From: Paenibacillus spongiae
Lineage (GTDB): Bacteria > Bacillota > Bacilli > Paenibacillales > Paenibacillaceae
Assembly: GCF_024734895.1 (NCBI RefSeq)
Contig: NZ_CP091430.1
Location: forward strand, 6,776,501-6,840,500
Length of the DNA stretch: 64,000 nucleotides
Direction of reading: 5' to 3'
Shown: positions 16,413-24,291 of the stretch, in pieces
Layout of the letters: each line of letters opens with the position of its first letter
Position numbering within the stretch: position 1 is the first letter of the stretch
Program-made: the position numbers and the translations under genes
Notes under the pieces: model-generated
Databases searched by the model: none
What the model was told of the DNA's origin: nothing
Seen by the model: the letters and a program-made list of their open reading frames with translations, nothing else

Positions 16413-17684
16413 ATGAAGTTTAAACCGCAGGACAAACAAAATCAACTCATTGAAAAAATTACTGCTCAGCACCTCGTCGTCGGGATCGACATCGCCCAAC
16501 AAACGCATGTCGCGCGTGCTGTTAACTTTCGTGGAATCGTCATCGGTCATCCATTATCCTTTTCAAATGATGAAGAAGGATTTCAAAATCTTCTAAGTTG
16601 GATCCGTTCCCTGCAAGCCGCGAACGACCTTAACGCGGCTATTGTTGGTATGGAACCAACCGGTCATTACTGGCTTAACGTCTCTAGGTGGCTCTCCGAG
16701 CGTCAATTCGAAGTGGTTCTCGTCAATCCTCATCTTGTAAAAAAGAATAAGGAAAACCGCGACAATACGCCATCCAAGAGCGACAAAAAGGATGCTCTAG
16801 TCATTGCCGACATGGTCAAGAACGGCTACTACTCATTCATTCGCAATACGCCAGAAGCCTTTGAAGAACTACGTGTCTTTCTCTCAAACCGCGACTCTGT
16901 CGTGACGAGGCTCGTTAGCGCAAAGAACCAAATCCATCGTTGGGTTGACGTTGTTTTCCCGGAGCTGCGTCAGGTCTTTAAGAGCCTCATGTGCACGGGT
17001 TCGTTGGCCACGCTTCGTCTTTTCCCTACACCTGAAGAGCTCCGGAAATTACAGCCCCAAGACATCATTGCAGGCTGGAAATCGCTGATGAAACGTCACT
17101 CTGGAGAACGAAAAGCTCGTGCTCTTATCGCGCTTGCTAACAGCTCTGTTGGTTCTAAACAAGCCACGCAAGCTTACAAGCTTCACTTGAAACAGTTACT
17201 TGATGAGTACGACCTTGCTAGTCGACAGCTCCAAACGGTCGAGACAGAAATCATTGCCGTGTTAGATCGCATTCCTTTTGCTAAATCTATGCTTGCTGTC
17301 AAAGGGATCAGCGCCATTTCACTTGCTGGTATTCTAGGTGAGGCTGGGGATTTAAGCGGATTTGTTCACGGCAATGCCCTGCTGCGTCATGCTGGACTCA
17401 ACCTCGCAGAAGCAAGCTCTGGCAAATGGACCGGACAGATGAAGATTAGCAAACGTGGGAGAGCTCGCCTCCGTCGTTTCATCTTCATGATGACCATGAG
17501 TTTGGTGATGAACAATCCGGAATTCCAAGCTATGCATACACACAATGTACAGGTGAAGAAGATGAGGAAAATGAGGTCCATTATGAAACTATGTGGGAAA
17601 CTTGCTCGCATACTGGTTGGAATGGCTCGGCGTGGCGAAGTCTACAATCCACAAAAGACATTCCCCATGCAAGTAGCTGCATAA
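16413..17684 (+). CDS. IS110-family transposase (DEDD RuvC-like plus Transposase_20 domain)
   Basis: Predicted 423 residues, full length for the family. The N-terminal RuvC-like domain has Asp in VVGIDIAQQTH (D26), Glu in GMEPTGHYW (about 93) and Asp in SKSDKKDALV (about 130). The C-terminal half has the Transposase_20 segment AVKGISAISLAGILGEAGD and LLRHAGLNLAEASSGKW, with the conserved Ser region, then SKRGRARLRRFIF. IS110 recombinases move a circular DNA form and, in studied cases, use an element-encoded guide RNA. The start at 16413 follows AGGAGG. The frame looks intact, so the element may be active. Confidence 0.93.
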   Translation: MKFKPQDKQNQLIEKITAQHLVVGIDIAQQTHVARAVNFRGIVIGHPLSFSNDEEGFQNLLSWIRSLQAANDLNAAIVGMEPTGHYWLNVSRWLSERQFEVVLVNPHLVKKNKENRDNTPSKSDKKDALVIADMVKNGYYSFIRNTPEAFEELRVFLSNRDSVVTRLVSAKNQIHRWVDVVFPELRQVFKSLMCTGSLATLRLFPTPEELRKLQPQDIIAGWKSLMKRHSGERKARALIALANSSVGSKQATQAYKLHLKQLLDEYDLASRQLQTVETEIIAVLDRIPFAKSMLAVKGISAISLAGILGEAGDLSGFVHGNALLRHAGLNLAEASSGKWTGQMKISKRGRARLRRFIFMMTMSLVMNNPEFQAMHTHNVQVKKMRKMRSIMKLCGKLARILVGMARRGEVYNPQKTFPMQVAA

Positions 17685-17716
17685 ACAGAACCTACCGTTT
17701 CGTTGCACGAGTTTTG

Positions 17717-18032
17717 GCTTATTCGCGGGATTTCAAAAGAAAGCACGGAGTACCGGATGTATTAAACCAAAGGGCACCGACCCGTACCGTTAGCAAGACC
17801 GGCCTCCACCCCTTGGACAGGCGTAACGAAGGAATGAGAGGGCAAAGACCTGTTGAGACATGGGAGTGAAAACCTCCAGGGGCGGCGTGGAGAAAGCGTG
17901 CAGTATATGGAAGAATATGGGGTAGCGATCTCCCCCTCTATTTCCTCACGCCTTCATGTTGTCCTGGTCTACTACAAGGGTTCTCTTACACTCTTCTGTA
18001 ATTCTAGTAAGGGTGAAATCCTGCGAATAAGC
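17717..18032 (+). repeat. 19-base inverted repeat bracketing the IS110 3' noncoding region
   Basis: GCTTATTCGCGGGATTTCA (17717-17735) and TGAAATCCTGCGAATAAGC (18014-18032) are complementary except for one base. They enclose about 280 bases that hold the structured RNA candidate. Confidence 0.7.
17804..17892 (+). ncRNA. IS110 3'-end structured RNA, guide (bridge/seek) RNA candidate (copy 1)
   Basis: An 89-base element 120 bases after the transposase stop codon. CTCCAC (17804-17809) pairs with GTGGAG (17887-17892); inside, CCCC-T-GG pairs with CC-A-GGGG; further in, CCTG pairs with CA(T)GG around a six-base loop. Homologous copies with different but still pairing stems lie at 15919-16006 and 45699-45788. 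Position 3' of the transposase is that of guide RNAs in the IS1111 subgroup. Function is inferred from position and pairing only. Confidence 0.65.
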
Positions 18033-18083
18033 GAGCATTTGTGAGATAACTAAATCGTACCGAGGGAGTTTAATGAACCTCTA

Positions 18084-18338
18084 TTATGCATTTGAATAAT
18101 TAATCGAGACCACTCCTGGTTTACCTACGGAACGAAGGAGTACCCCAAGTACCCGAAGAAGAACTTCGGCTCGTGCTCCTAGTTTGTATCCTCCCTTAGT
18201 TGTACGGAAAAAAGTATCTTTATATACTAAAAGTGAGACCTTTACATCTAAAGTAATCTTCAGCTTGTTTAATTCTTTTCCAATATACTCAACAAAAAGT
18301 TCATAACGTCTCTTTAACCATTCAAATGACCTACTCAT
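18084..18338 (-). CDS. uncertain hypothetical ORF (84 aa)
   Basis: An 84-codon frame starting MSRSFEWLKRRYELFVEYIG, charged and helical at first, then a Gly/Leu/Val-rich tail. There is no ribosome site before the ATG and it borders the IS110 3' end. It could be a fragment of an interrupted gene or not a gene at all. No family recognised. Confidence 0.25.
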   Translation of the reverse strand: MSRSFEWLKRRYELFVEYIGKELNKLKITLDVKVSLLVYKDTFFRTTKGGYKLGARAEVLLRVLGVLLRSVGKPGVVSINYSNA

Positions 18339-18470
18339 GATGTTTGTAATTATACATGTATGAGTGATCCGGTAGGACGTCCAAATTTTTTTGAAAATAT
18401 CCCAACCTTTATTTCGCCTGGCACACTATTTGATTGTCAGGAATTACAGATGCAACTACGGAGGCAAAAA

Positions 18471-20117
18471 ATGAATTCAATCGGGAAGAACGGAAAAGAA
18501 GCGGCGGAAGCGATTCGGAATTATGTCAAGCCGATTTTCGGTTTTGCGTTGAACCGGGTCAAGCAGCGGGCGGAGGCGGAGGATCTGGCTCAGGAGATTA
18601 TGCTGCAGTTGTTGAAATCCTTCTCCGGGGTGCGGGACATTAGATGCCTTGAGGCTTACGTCTGGACGGTTGCCCGATACACTTGGGTGAATTGGTTGAA
18701 AAAGCGTGCGCACGCTCCCCAAGCGATCGAAATCAACGGCATGTCCGAACTGTCGGCCGCCCCTTCCCGGGAGCCGCTTGACCGGCTGCTGGTAACCGAA
18801 GCTTACCGCGAGCTGCGCCGGGAAGTCGCGTTTCTGTCCGACATCCATCGCCGGATCGTGGTCATGCATTACTACGACGAGCTTAAAATCGGCGATGTCG
18901 CGATTGCTCTGAACATTCCTGTCAACACGGTGAAGTGGCATTTGAGCGAGGCCAAAAAGGAGTTAAGGAAAGGGATGAAACGTATGCGTGCAACAGGAAC
19001 TTTGAGTGTCAATCCGGTCAGCATGGGGGAAATGGGCCATTCCGGTTCGGCCGGCAGACTGGGCGAAACCAACGATTTTCTTGGACGCGCCTTGGCGCAA
19101 AATATCGTTTACGCGGCTTATCACAAGGCGCGTACCGTACATCAAATCGCGGAGGAGCTCGGAATGCCGCCGTCTTTGCTGGAAGGCGAAGTCCGGCACC
19201 TGGCCGATTACAATTTTCTCATCCAAACCTCTCCCGGCAAATATCAAAGCAATACCATCGTCTGGGACCTCTTCGAGTTGGTCGTAGCCGGTCATCGATT
19301 CTGGCAAGATTGCGCCGCCGAAGTGGCCGATGTTCATTTCGACGCGTTAATGGAAGTTCGCCGGCAAGTCGAGGATAGCGGAGTGTACGTTCCGGACGGC
19401 GACTATAACTTCCTGCTCTGGACCTTGCTGCCCAAGAACGTCGAGGAGCAATCTTGGCGGAGCATGCCGGCGGGCGACAACTTCGATGCGGTCGCACCAA
19501 TGCGAAAGGACGGAGGGCAGTATATTGCCTATGCGGCGTTGAACCGGAGCCGCAATGCCGATCCGGGTTTTGATTTGAGTAGTTACGTCACCTTCGGTCC
19601 GTCGCTCCGCTACGTCGAAGACACTCCCTTATACTTGTGGCAATTCAATACGTACTGGAGCGACCGCCAGGTGGATTGGCGTTTCCTGGAATACCGGAAT
19701 GTCGAGATTTGTCATGCGTTCCAACAAGGGGAACTGCCCGACAACGAAGAGAACAGCGAGCAATATTCGTTCCTGCTGGAGAAGGGGTACATCCGCAAGA
19801 CGGAGGAGGGGTACAAATTCAATGCGGTTTGGATCGACTCTCCGCAAACGTTGGATCGGTTGAACAAGGCAATGCCGGATTTGTCCGCTCTGTATGCGCC
19901 TGCTGTCGGCAAGCTCTACGATAAAATGCTCAAACTGTTCCTGCAAAATCAGCCGAAGCATTTGGAGCCGCAGCTTGCTTACATGGTGAGAGGCAATACC
20001 GGCGGAGGCCGGCTGGTCGCTTATATTTTGAAGCATTTGATCGATAACGGGAAGTTGAAACCGCCGTTGCCGCACCAGCAGAAGACGATTTCAACCTGGA
20101 TGGGGCCGGTCAAGTAA
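18471..20117 (+). CDS. ECF-type RNA polymerase sigma factor with large C-terminal extension
   Basis: Predicted 548 residues. Residues 1-170 are a sigma-70 ECF core: region 2 (RAEAEDLAQEIMLQLLKSF, YVWTVARYTWVNWLKK) and region 4 (IHRRIVVMHYYDELKIGDVA, IPVNTVKWHLSEAKKELRKG). ECF factors usually end here at 160-200 residues. The remaining ~370 residues include a winged-helix-like part (VHQIAEELGMPPSLLEGEV, about 215-260) and a Trp/Tyr-rich domain I do not recognise, which may replace a separate anti-sigma factor. The ATG follows GGAGGCAAAAA. No anti-sigma gene or target operon is adjacent. Confidence 0.85.
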   Translation: MNSIGKNGKEAAEAIRNYVKPIFGFALNRVKQRAEAEDLAQEIMLQLLKSFSGVRDIRCLEAYVWTVARYTWVNWLKKRAHAPQAIEINGMSELSAAPSREPLDRLLVTEAYRELRREVAFLSDIHRRIVVMHYYDELKIGDVAIALNIPVNTVKWHLSEAKKELRKGMKRMRATGTLSVNPVSMGEMGHSGSAGRLGETNDFLGRALAQNIVYAAYHKARTVHQIAEELGMPPSLLEGEVRHLADYNFLIQTSPGKYQSNTIVWDLFELVVAGHRFWQDCAAEVADVHFDALMEVRRQVEDSGVYVPDGDYNFLLWTLLPKNVEEQSWRSMPAGDNFDAVAPMRKDGGQYIAYAALNRSRNADPGFDLSSYVTFGPSLRYVEDTPLYLWQFNTYWSDRQVDWRFLEYRNVEICHAFQQGELPDNEENSEQYSFLLEKGYIRKTEEGYKFNAVWIDSPQTLDRLNKAMPDLSALYAPAVGKLYDKMLKLFLQNQPKHLEPQLAYMVRGNTGGGRLVAYILKHLIDNGKLKPPLPHQQKTISTWMGPVK

Positions 20118-20141
20118 GTCGGTTCGGAAATGTATACGAAG

Positions 20142-20171
20142 AATGGCCGTTCCCGGGTGGTGGCCATTTTT
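20142..20171 (+). terminator. terminator of the sigma factor gene
   Basis: AATGGCC (20142-20148) pairs with GGCCATT (20162-20168), followed by TTT. Confidence 0.65.
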
Positions 20172-20249
20172 ACACAAAACTCTGTCTGTCCAACGAAGTG
20201 ATTAGGACATCGCTATTGCACCACGGCCCCCTCCTGAACGTATGAAAAT

Positions 20250-20297
20250 GATTAAAAACCACCCATGACGCATGTGCGTCATGGGTAGTTTTTAATC
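20250..20297. terminator. 48-base palindromic bidirectional terminator
   Basis: Outer arms GATTAAAAAC / GTTTTTAATC enclose inner arms ACCCATGACGCA / TGCGTCATGGGT. An A run precedes and a T run follows the GC stem, so it could stop transcription both ways. Confidence 0.75.
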
Positions 20298-20404
20298 GCA
20301 ATCGTATCTGCCGGATTTCTCCTTTACCTGACGATTTTTATTCTTTCTTGTCCGCAACCAACCGTGAGAGGCCAGATGCTCCACATACTCAGCAGATCTA
20401 TTCA

Positions 20405-20478
20405 GCAAAACTGCCCGTTAGTTCAACGACGGCCGGCTGCCTCGGTGTCTTTAATGAGCCTAACGTTTCCCGTAAAGT
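20405..20478 (+). repeat. diverged copy of the dispersed repeat
   Basis: Left end AAAACTGCCCGTTAGTTCAA is intact; the centre (CGACGGCCGGCTGCCTCG) is shortened and the right end CCTAACGTTTCCCGTAAAG is altered. Confidence 0.55.
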
Positions 20479-20490
20479 GCTACCACTTAA

Positions 20491-21051
20491 TCATTTCATT
20501 GATTTTGCTAACGCGACCATTTCCTCTTTAGTCAAATCTCCGCTGTCGAATTCAATGAAAGTACCATTTTGTACCCATCGTAGGTATCCTCCTGGTATAT
20601 GATTAGCCCATGGTTCAAATCGCCCTTCTATACCGTTTATGTTAATTTTCTCTCCACGTTCATTAAATTTAAAATCCTCGACTATTGTTCTTGTTGTACT
20701 TGTTTGGTTACGAACATCGATGTTAGTGACAACTCGGTTTATTTTATAACCAACCGCCTTATGTTCTTCAATTCCAAACAAATATGTCTGTCCTGATTCA
20801 TCAAAAAAATGAAGTCTAACTTTTGAAACTGATTGACTAAGAACAAGCGGATATGGTTCCTTAATTTCTAACTTATAGCTTTGAGCCGAGTAAGACGGTG
20901 TAAGTAGTTTGAAATCCGCAACATATTTTAGCTTGTCCAATTCAACATTTGAAAAAGCTAGCGTAGGTTTAGCTGATGCGATGAGTAGTTCATTGTTGAT
21001 TCCAACAGACAGCGTAAAGATAAAAATCAATGAAATAATCCGTTTAAACAA
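20491..21051 (-). CDS. secreted protein with DUF4367-like C-terminus
   Basis: Predicted 186 residues with a signal peptide (MFKRIISLIFIFTLSVG, cleavage likely after IASA). The rest is beta-rich and ends WVQNGTFIEFDSGDLTKEEM, a pattern seen in DUF4367-type extracellular domains of Bacillales, where it often follows an anti-sigma membrane segment. Function unknown. The start is TTG at 21049-21051, set by TTTGGAGG eight bases upstream; upstream codons run into a dispersed repeat. It is a lone gene. Confidence 0.7.
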   Translation of the reverse strand: MFKRIISLIFIFTLSVGINNELLIASAKPTLAFSNVELDKLKYVADFKLLTPSYSAQSYKLEIKEPYPLVLSQSVSKVRLHFFDESGQTYLFGIEEHKAVGYKINRVVTNIDVRNQTSTTRTIVEDFKFNERGEKININGIEGRFEPWANHIPGGYLRWVQNGTFIEFDSGDLTKEEMVALAKSMK

Positions 21052-21092
21052 GGGCAGTTCCTCCAAATTTTTTGGTAATATTATGTCCTTGT

Positions 21093-21178
21093 TTAATTCA
21101 ACTATCCTGCCCGTTACTTCAATGAGCAATAAAGAGCCGCGTTAGAGCAGCTCCTGCGCACATGTTACCCGTTAGCAT
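21093..21178 (+). repeat. diverged copy of the dispersed repeat
   Basis: Left end TTCAACTATCCTGCCCGTTAC, a shortened centre with GAGCAGCTCCTG, and right end TGTTACCCGTTAGC. It lies before the DUF4367-like gene. Confidence 0.55.
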
Positions 21179-21403
21179 ACCTTCTTGAAACAATTCGTCA
21201 AAGTTGCACACTAATTTCTATAACAAAGGGAACCAAACAAACTACAAATACATATAGATGCCTATAGAGTTTTTAATGACTATGTACTTGTTCGGTGCAG
21301 CTGTCGTGTCAATGCTGAACTTTTTTAGAAAACAACTTCTCTATCTTCCCTGAACAGGATGCAAACATTTCCGCAAGCTTATGCTGCGAGGGAGGTAAGT
21401 AAT

Positions 21404-22033
21404 TTGCCGTTTAAACCACATCCCAATAATACTGCTATTGTAATCACAGACCCACAAAATGACTTTATGAGTCCTGGGGGAAGAGGCTATCATCTGACTA
21501 AAGGAACTATTGAACGAAACAATACTATACAAAACCTTGAACTATTAATGAGAACTGCCATGAATAAGGGATACCAACTTTTCATATCGCCCCATTATTT
21601 ATACCCTCATGATTATGGCTGGCAATTTACAGGAAATGAACAAAAGATGCTATTAGGTCTTAGAATGTATCAAGTGGCAAATGCGTACACACCACCGTCA
21701 TTTGGAGCTGATTTTGTTCATTCTTTCAAACCTTATATTTTTGATAGAAGAACCGTCATTGCAACTCCTCACAAGGTTGCCAGCCCACAAACAAATGACT
21801 TGGAATATCAGTTACGACAACATAGAAAAGAGAAGATAATTATTGCAGGGGTGCTTTCCAACGTTTGTGTAGAGTCACATATGAGGCATCTAATCGAAAC
21901 TGGTTTTGAAACAGCTGTTGTATACGATGCCACCGCAACAATTAGTGAAGAGGATTTTCAAGCTGCCGTTACCAATTATAAAGCATTTGCCAGTGCTACT
22001 TGGACGACACAGGAGGCTATTTCAAACTTATAA
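21404..22033 (+). CDS. isochorismatase-family cysteine hydrolase
   Basis: Predicted 209 residues. Asp in IVITDPQNDFMSPGG (about residue 15) and Cys in IAGVLSNVCVESHMRHL (about 155) fit the Asp-Lys-Cys triad of isochorismatase and nicotinamidase enzymes, with the usual cis-peptide region before the Cys. The Lys is probably in TPHKVAS. Substrates may be nicotinamide, biuret-like amides or isochorismate; no neighbour indicates which. The start is TTG at 21404 with GGGAGG at good distance. A second, shorter isochorismatase gene is at 46399. Confidence 0.85.
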   Translation: MPFKPHPNNTAIVITDPQNDFMSPGGRGYHLTKGTIERNNTIQNLELLMRTAMNKGYQLFISPHYLYPHDYGWQFTGNEQKMLLGLRMYQVANAYTPPSFGADFVHSFKPYIFDRRTVIATPHKVASPQTNDLEYQLRQHRKEKIIIAGVLSNVCVESHMRHLIETGFETAVVYDATATISEEDFQAAVTNYKAFASATWTTQEAISNL

Positions 22034-22097
22034 ATCAGTATCCCCAATGGTAATTTCCTATACAACTTGTCCGAACTGTCACCAAGTGGTTGCTTGG

Positions 22098-22334
22098 TCA
22101 GAATAAGGGCTTGGAATAACGGATGAATTTAGATAGCACAACCCCCTCTAATCTGTTCGGAGGAGTTATTCTTGCTTTGCACAAAAGAGCAAATGCAATA
22201 CCACATACGTATTCAATTCCAGTTAATTCCTCATTCTTTCTAATTCTTTTCAATGAAGAAATCAAAGTCACAATAAATATTAAGGCATAAATAGGCATGA
22301 AAAATATAGCGGAGAATCCAATAAACCCCTCCAT
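22098..22334 (-). CDS. small membrane protein (78 aa)
   Basis: Begins MEGFIGFSAIFFMPIYALIF, continues with a second hydrophobic part (IEYVCGIAFALLCKA) and has basic loops (LKRIRKNEE). GGAGGCAGTC lies directly before ATG, so it is very probably translated. The last 20 residues lack features and may be read-through into intergenic DNA, so the gene may be shortened. No family recognised. Confidence 0.55.
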   Translation of the reverse strand: MEGFIGFSAIFFMPIYALIFIVTLISSLKRIRKNEELTGIEYVCGIAFALLCKARITPPNRLEGVVLSKFIRYSKPLF

Positions 22335-22531
22335 GACTGCCTCCTAATTTTCAAATAAGTACTATTGCCAGTAACAGCAAACTATATATCTCATTCATAT
22401 CACCCCGATATACATAACAACTATTACAATGATATTTTTCCATAATAAATTTTAAACAAGTTACGCAGAGCCTATTTGTGAGGAATACCTATGCGATTCT
22501 GCCCGTTAGCGTAAAGAACCAACCGCGCAGG

Positions 22532-22820
22532 TCATTCGGTATAGACAGCGAGATTTTGCAGAGTGGACTTCAAACCAACGTCGTGATCTTCCTTCCGTAT
22601 TCCTTCGGGTACGTTCTCGCAAACTATGGTAACCGTGGTGCCTTCCGGAACGGCCGTTAAAGTCCATGTCATGATCATCTCTCCCGCGAAAACAGGATCC
22701 TCAGACTCGAATTCGACTACCTGCACAATCCGCTCATTTGGGGAGAATTCCAAGAACCTCCCCTTGACGACATCAGCATCGTCCGAGGTCTTGCCTTGCG
22801 TCGAATGGTCCTTGCGTGAC
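22532..22820 (-). pseudogene. SRPBCC (AHSA1-like) protein, C-terminal part, cut by an IS
   Basis: The frame reads GRFLEFSPNERIVQVVEFE, GEMIMTWTLTAVPEGTTVTI and VCENVPEGIRKEDHDVGLKS. This is the second half of an AHSA1-type SRPBCC domain, a small hydrophobic-ligand binding fold. The N-terminal half is missing and the sequence passes directly into the hairpin end of a tnpB element at about 22825. The first half is not found at the other side, so a deletion followed or accompanied the insertion. Confidence 0.7.
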
Positions 22821-22825
22821 ATGCT

Positions 22826-22960
22826 CCCCCCACTTCTAGAAGTGGGGGCTTCCCAGGACATACCTAATAACTTAGATATCATTACTGGGCTATCTCCGCC
22901 TGCCCGGCGGTTCTCTATTCATCTATGTCATGCCTAGCATTCTAATCCCTTCGGCCCGTA
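22826..22960 (-). ncRNA. omega-RNA (reRNA) candidate at the tnpB right end
   Basis: TnpB nucleases use an RNA made from the 3' end of their gene and the right end of the element, with the neighbouring host DNA as guide. Here this span holds GCCGGGCAGGCGG and the terminal hairpin. The guide would be the adjacent SRPBCC sequence. Inferred from position only. Confidence 0.4.
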
Positions 22961-24050
22961 TGTTTCCGGCAGCATTTTCATCCCTCTGCTGGGGGTACCA
23001 CAACCCTCACAGACCCAGACTCGATCCTTAAGTGTCAGTTTCGTGTTGATCGTGCCACACGTTCTGCAAAGTTTGCTCGAAGGATACCATTTATCGATCC
23101 GAACAAGCGGCTTACCACGTTCGGCCAGCTTATACCCAAGAAACGCCCTAAACATGCCGTTTCCGTTATCCATCGTTGCTTTTCGAAAGAGATAGGGATT
23201 GGGACATGGCTTTCATGTTCAGATCTTCCACAACGACTGCATCCCAAGATTCAGCCAGCTGCCGACTCTCTTTGTGCAGGAAATCTTTCCGTTGGTTGGA
23301 TACTTTCTCATGGAGACGGGCTACCCGAAGTTTTTGCTTCTTCCAGTTCGACCCACCCTTTTCCCTTCTGGAGAGGACTCTCTGTGCTCGCTTCAGCCGA
23401 ACTTCCATCTGACGCAGATATCTCGGATAGTTTGCGGATGTGCCGGTATGGTCGATATATAACGTCTTTGAACTATAATCCAGACCCAGTACTTTTTCAC
23501 GACGGGGGATCGTATGTTCGATGTCTGCCGCATACTCGGTCAGGATCGAAATGTGGTATTTCCCATTTGAATTGCGGCTGATCGTTGCCGATTTGATTTC
23601 ATGTCCATCCGGAATTTGCCGGTGGAGCTTGATTCGGATCTCACCCAGTTTAGGGATACGGACATGCTTCCCGTCTGCTGCGATTCGAACCGTCCCCTTC
23701 TGATTATTGGTTGTGTAGCTCTGAACCGGGTTTTTCCGACTTTTGAACTTCGGATACCCCATGAGCTTGTCCCGAAAGAAGTTCCGGAAGGCGGTCTTCA
23801 GGTTTAGCTCCGCATTGCACAAGGCGAGGCTGTCCACTTCTAGCAGCCAGTCGAACTCCATCTTGAACGCTGCTGGTGTCCGATACCTCTGCCGCTTCAG
23901 TTGCTGTTTATCTGCTTTATAATATTCATACTTGACTTGACGTTCAGCCAGCATCCGATTGTAGAGAAACCGAACACAGCCAAATGTTTTACGAATCATC
24001 GTTTCTTGCTCTGTTGTGGGATAGATTCTGAACCGAAAAGCCTTATTCAC
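22923..24050 (-). pseudogene. tnpB RNA-guided nuclease gene with two frameshifts
   Basis: From GTG at 24048-24050 (GGGGTGATCAC before it) the frame gives a normal TnpB N-terminus, MNKAFRFRIYPTTEQETMIR, and RuvC Asp in KVLGLDYSSKTLYI and Glu in AVVVEDLNMKAM. It shifts frame at about 23170, where the MDNGNGMFRAFLGYK part continues with zinc-finger CRTCG and CEGCG, and shifts again at about 22990, after which RDENAAGNIRAEGIRML supplies the last catalytic Asp. All domain parts exist, so decay is recent, but no full protein can be made without frameshifting. Confidence 0.82.
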
Positions 24051-24086
24051 GTGATCACCCCTATTCGTTGATTATACCACAAAAAA

Positions 24087-24100
24087 GGAATGTACGTTCG
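24087..24100. promoter_or_regulatory. LexA-like box in the tnpB promoter
   Basis: On the minus strand CGAACGTACATTCC (12 of 14 positions of the Firmicute LexA consensus), followed after a T run by GGTATAAT (-10). The core GAATGTACGTTCG is the same 13 bases as upstream of the DinB gene. Confidence 0.45.
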
Positions 24101-24130
24101 TATATTTGTCGGCAAACAGAATACTAAAAG

Positions 24131-24199
24131 CACCGATTCATCCCTCACCTACACGCTCACTACGTGAGTTAGGAAGTTTAGAGGTGGGGGACTTCTCGG
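24131..24199 (-). mobile_element. solo right-end remnant of a second tnpB-type element
   Basis: On the minus strand: GAAGTCCCCCACCTCTA, a CTCACGTAGTGAG hairpin, then GTAGGTGAGGGATGAATCGG, a layout common at the ends of IS605-group elements. It differs from the first element's end and has no gene attached. Confidence 0.45.
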
Positions 24200-24291
24200 A
24201 TTTTAGGTTAATGGGGTACACTTCAGTTTAGATTAACCCATTTTTTCTAATCTCTATTTTAGGGGGTGTACCGCAAAGCAAGAGATGTTTT

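Larger units (their letters stand above)
16320..18032 (+). mobile_element. IS110-family insertion sequence (apparently complete)
   Basis: It comprises a 5' hairpin region, one transposase gene (16413-17684) and a ~350-base 3' noncoding region with a structured RNA. The exact ends are not known, since IS110 elements lack conventional inverted repeats and do not always duplicate the target; the boundaries given are approximate. The 3' region ends with a 19-base inverted repeat (17717-17735 and 18014-18032). Confidence 0.75.
22821..24110 (-). mobile_element. decayed IS1341-type (IS200/IS605 group) tnpB element
   Basis: The right end has the group's hairpin with arms CCCCCACTTCT / AGAAGTGGGGG (22827-22848). 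The left end lies just above the tnpB promoter near 24100. There is no tnpA, so it would depend on another element for movement. Confidence 0.7.
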
